DNA from: Aerococcaceae bacterium zg-252
Lineage (GTDB): Bacteria; Bacillota; Bacilli; Lactobacillales; Aerococcaceae
Direction: 5' to 3'
Length of the DNA stretch: 64,000 nt
NCBI GenBank assembly: GCA_016237705.1
Contig: CP066204.1
Span: 1,188,001 to 1,252,000, forward strand
The notes beneath the pieces are model-generated. The model ran no database searches and was not told the origin of the DNA. It was given only the letters and a program-made list of their open reading frames with translations. The translations under genes were made by a program, and so were the position numbers. How positions within the stretch are numbered: the stretch's first letter is position 1; each line of letters starts with the position of its first letter. Positions 63,086 through 64,000 of the stretch are shown piece after piece.

Positions 63086-64000
63086 GTTGTCCCTCCAATA
63101 GCCCTTTTTCTTGTAAAAATTGCTTGGCTACATCCTTAGGATTTTCTTTTCCAATTTCAACTCGATAATTCAATTCGGCCATTGTTTTTTCATCCAGTAT
63201 GCCATTAAGTTTATCAAATTCTTTGTCAAGTTCGGGATGCTTATTCAATATTGATTCACTAACTACCATTCCTGCTAAATACTTTGGATAAAAGTTTAAA
63301 TCATCTTCAAGTACGACAATTCTTGAATCCGATAATTGTCCATCCGTTGTAAACACCGTCATCGCATCAATCTTTTTATCAAATAATGCCTGATATTTTA
63401 ATCCATTATCCATGTCGACAGCCTTTTTAAAATGATAATTATAAGCTCCAGTCAAAGCTTTGTATCCATCTTCTCGTTCAAAAAAGTCATACTCTGCGCC
63501 AAAGATAAACTGATCGGAATATTTTGCTAAATCAGAAAAAGTCTTGATATGATATTGCATTGCTAAATCAGCACGAATCCCAATACTATAAGTATTATTA
63601 AAGCCAAACATACCTTTCCACAATAAATGATAATCATGTTGATACGCTTGATTCAATTGTTCAAAACGCTCTTTAGTGTATGGTTCTTCCTTTTTCAAAA
63701 TAACTTGCCACGCAGTACCAGTATATTCCGGATACATATCAAATTCACCTTTTAATAATGCTGGATGAATATTTGAAGTTCCGCCACCTACTCCATGTGT
63801 AATATTCACTTTTAAGTTTGTATCATTTTCAATCAATTCAGCTACTAATTCAGCTAAGACATATCCTTCCGAAGTAGGCTTAGACGCTAATTCTACTGTT
63901 TCAATTTTTCTATTTGAGTACAAAAATACCGAGGATACAATGACAAGTATTGCCATACTGAATATTAGCAATGAATTTCTATAACTGACTTTCTTTAGCT
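63078..64000 (-). CDS. OpuC-type substrate-binding protein, partial (window edge)
   Basis: The C-terminal 297 or more residues match glycine-betaine/carnitine/choline-binding proteins: VELASKPTSEGYVLAELVAELIE, VNITHGVGGGTSNIHPALLKGEFDMYPEYTGTAW, and DDLNFYPKYLAGMVV. A hydrophobic segment (LLIFSMAILVIVSSVFLY) precedes the domain, with no lipobox Cys. The frame stays open to the end of the window (KKVSYRNSLL before it), so the true start or an upstream fused permease part lies outside. Either a signal-anchored binding protein or the C-terminal half of a permease-binding fusion. Confidence 0.8.
   Translation of the reverse strand, partial: LKKVSYRNSLLIFSMAILVIVSSVFLYSNRKIETVELASKPTSEGYVLAELVAELIENDTNLKVNITHGVGGGTSNIHPALLKGEFDMYPEYTGTAWQVILKKEEPYTKERFEQLNQAYQHDYHLLWKGMFGFNNTYSIGIRADLAMQYHIKTFSDLAKYSDQFIFGAEYDFFEREDGYKALTGAYNYHFKKAVDMDNGLKYQALFDKKIDAMTVFTTDGQLSDSRIVVLEDDLNFYPKYLAGMVVSESILNKHPELDKEFDKLNGILDEKTMAELNYRVEIGKENPKDVAKQFLQEKGLLEGQHG

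Overview
The window is chromosomal DNA from a low-GC Gram-positive coccus or rod of the Lactobacillales. The evidence is the gene content and order (engB-clpX-tig, dnaG-rpoD, hrcA-grpE-dnaK-dnaJ with CIRCE sites, parE-parC, recU-pbp1A), AGGAGG-type ribosome sites, frequent TTG/GTG starts and an LPXTG cell-wall protein. An Aerococcaceae-like or related genus would fit, but the assignment is an inference. Nearly everything from 1 to 29.8 kb and from 35.8 to 59.6 kb is on the minus strand.

Layout. 1-8.5 kb: a housekeeping run on the minus strand (ypiA, ypiB/reoY, cca, a DinG-like exonuclease, tseB/ypmB, asnS, dnaD). 8.8-16.8 kb: an accessory carbohydrate and hydrolase region with a GH43 enzyme, a GPH sugar symporter, a divergent AraC regulator, a secreted alpha/beta hydrolase, a serine esterase and a DUF1593 nucleoside-hydrolase-like protein. 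17.1-22.7 kb: a 1880-residue LPXTG adhesin-like protein with collagen-like and PKGEE repeats. 23-30 kb: rpoD, dnaG, engB, clpX, tig. 30-33.2 kb, plus strand: recU and pbp1A. 33.3-34.1 kb: two tandem type I toxin-antitoxin modules. 34.1-35.8 kb: an IS30-like insertion sequence that entered the 3' end of lepB. 35.8-42 kb: lepB, a CtpA-type protease, deoD, an ATP-grasp/two-esterase cluster, yozE. 42.3-45 kb: a beta-helix protein fused to two CbbX/SpoVK-type AAA+ modules. 45.3-50.2 kb: the HrcA heat-shock operon. 50.2-59.6 kb: yitT, hemW, ribF, truB, parC, parE and an ABM protein. 59.7-64 kb: plsY, dps, rpmG, a DUF92 membrane protein, and a glycine-betaine-type ABC transporter cut by the window edge.

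Most striking items: (1) two complete, duplicated holin-like toxin/antisense RNA modules with good promoters on both strands; (2) an IS whose terminal repeat now supplies the last five codons and stop of lepB, with the ancestral stop still readable across the insertion and a 13-bp duplication; (3) the beta-helix/double AAA+ protein, for which I know no described function; (4) a DinG homologue with its helicase motifs I, II and VI replaced while the exonuclease is intact; (5) two families of about 100-bp intergenic palindromic repeats, one of them paired in the leaders of both rpoD and dnaG; (6) a three-arm 10-bp-period operator-like array upstream of the LPXTG gene.

Several starts were set by ribosome-binding sites rather than by the longest open frame (rpoD, dnaG, tig, plsY, rpmG, ribF, hemW, dnaD, dinG, DUF1593, esterase, recU, dnaJ). 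No tRNA, rRNA, CRISPR array or metabolite riboswitch was seen. All assignments are from reading the sequence; no database search was run.
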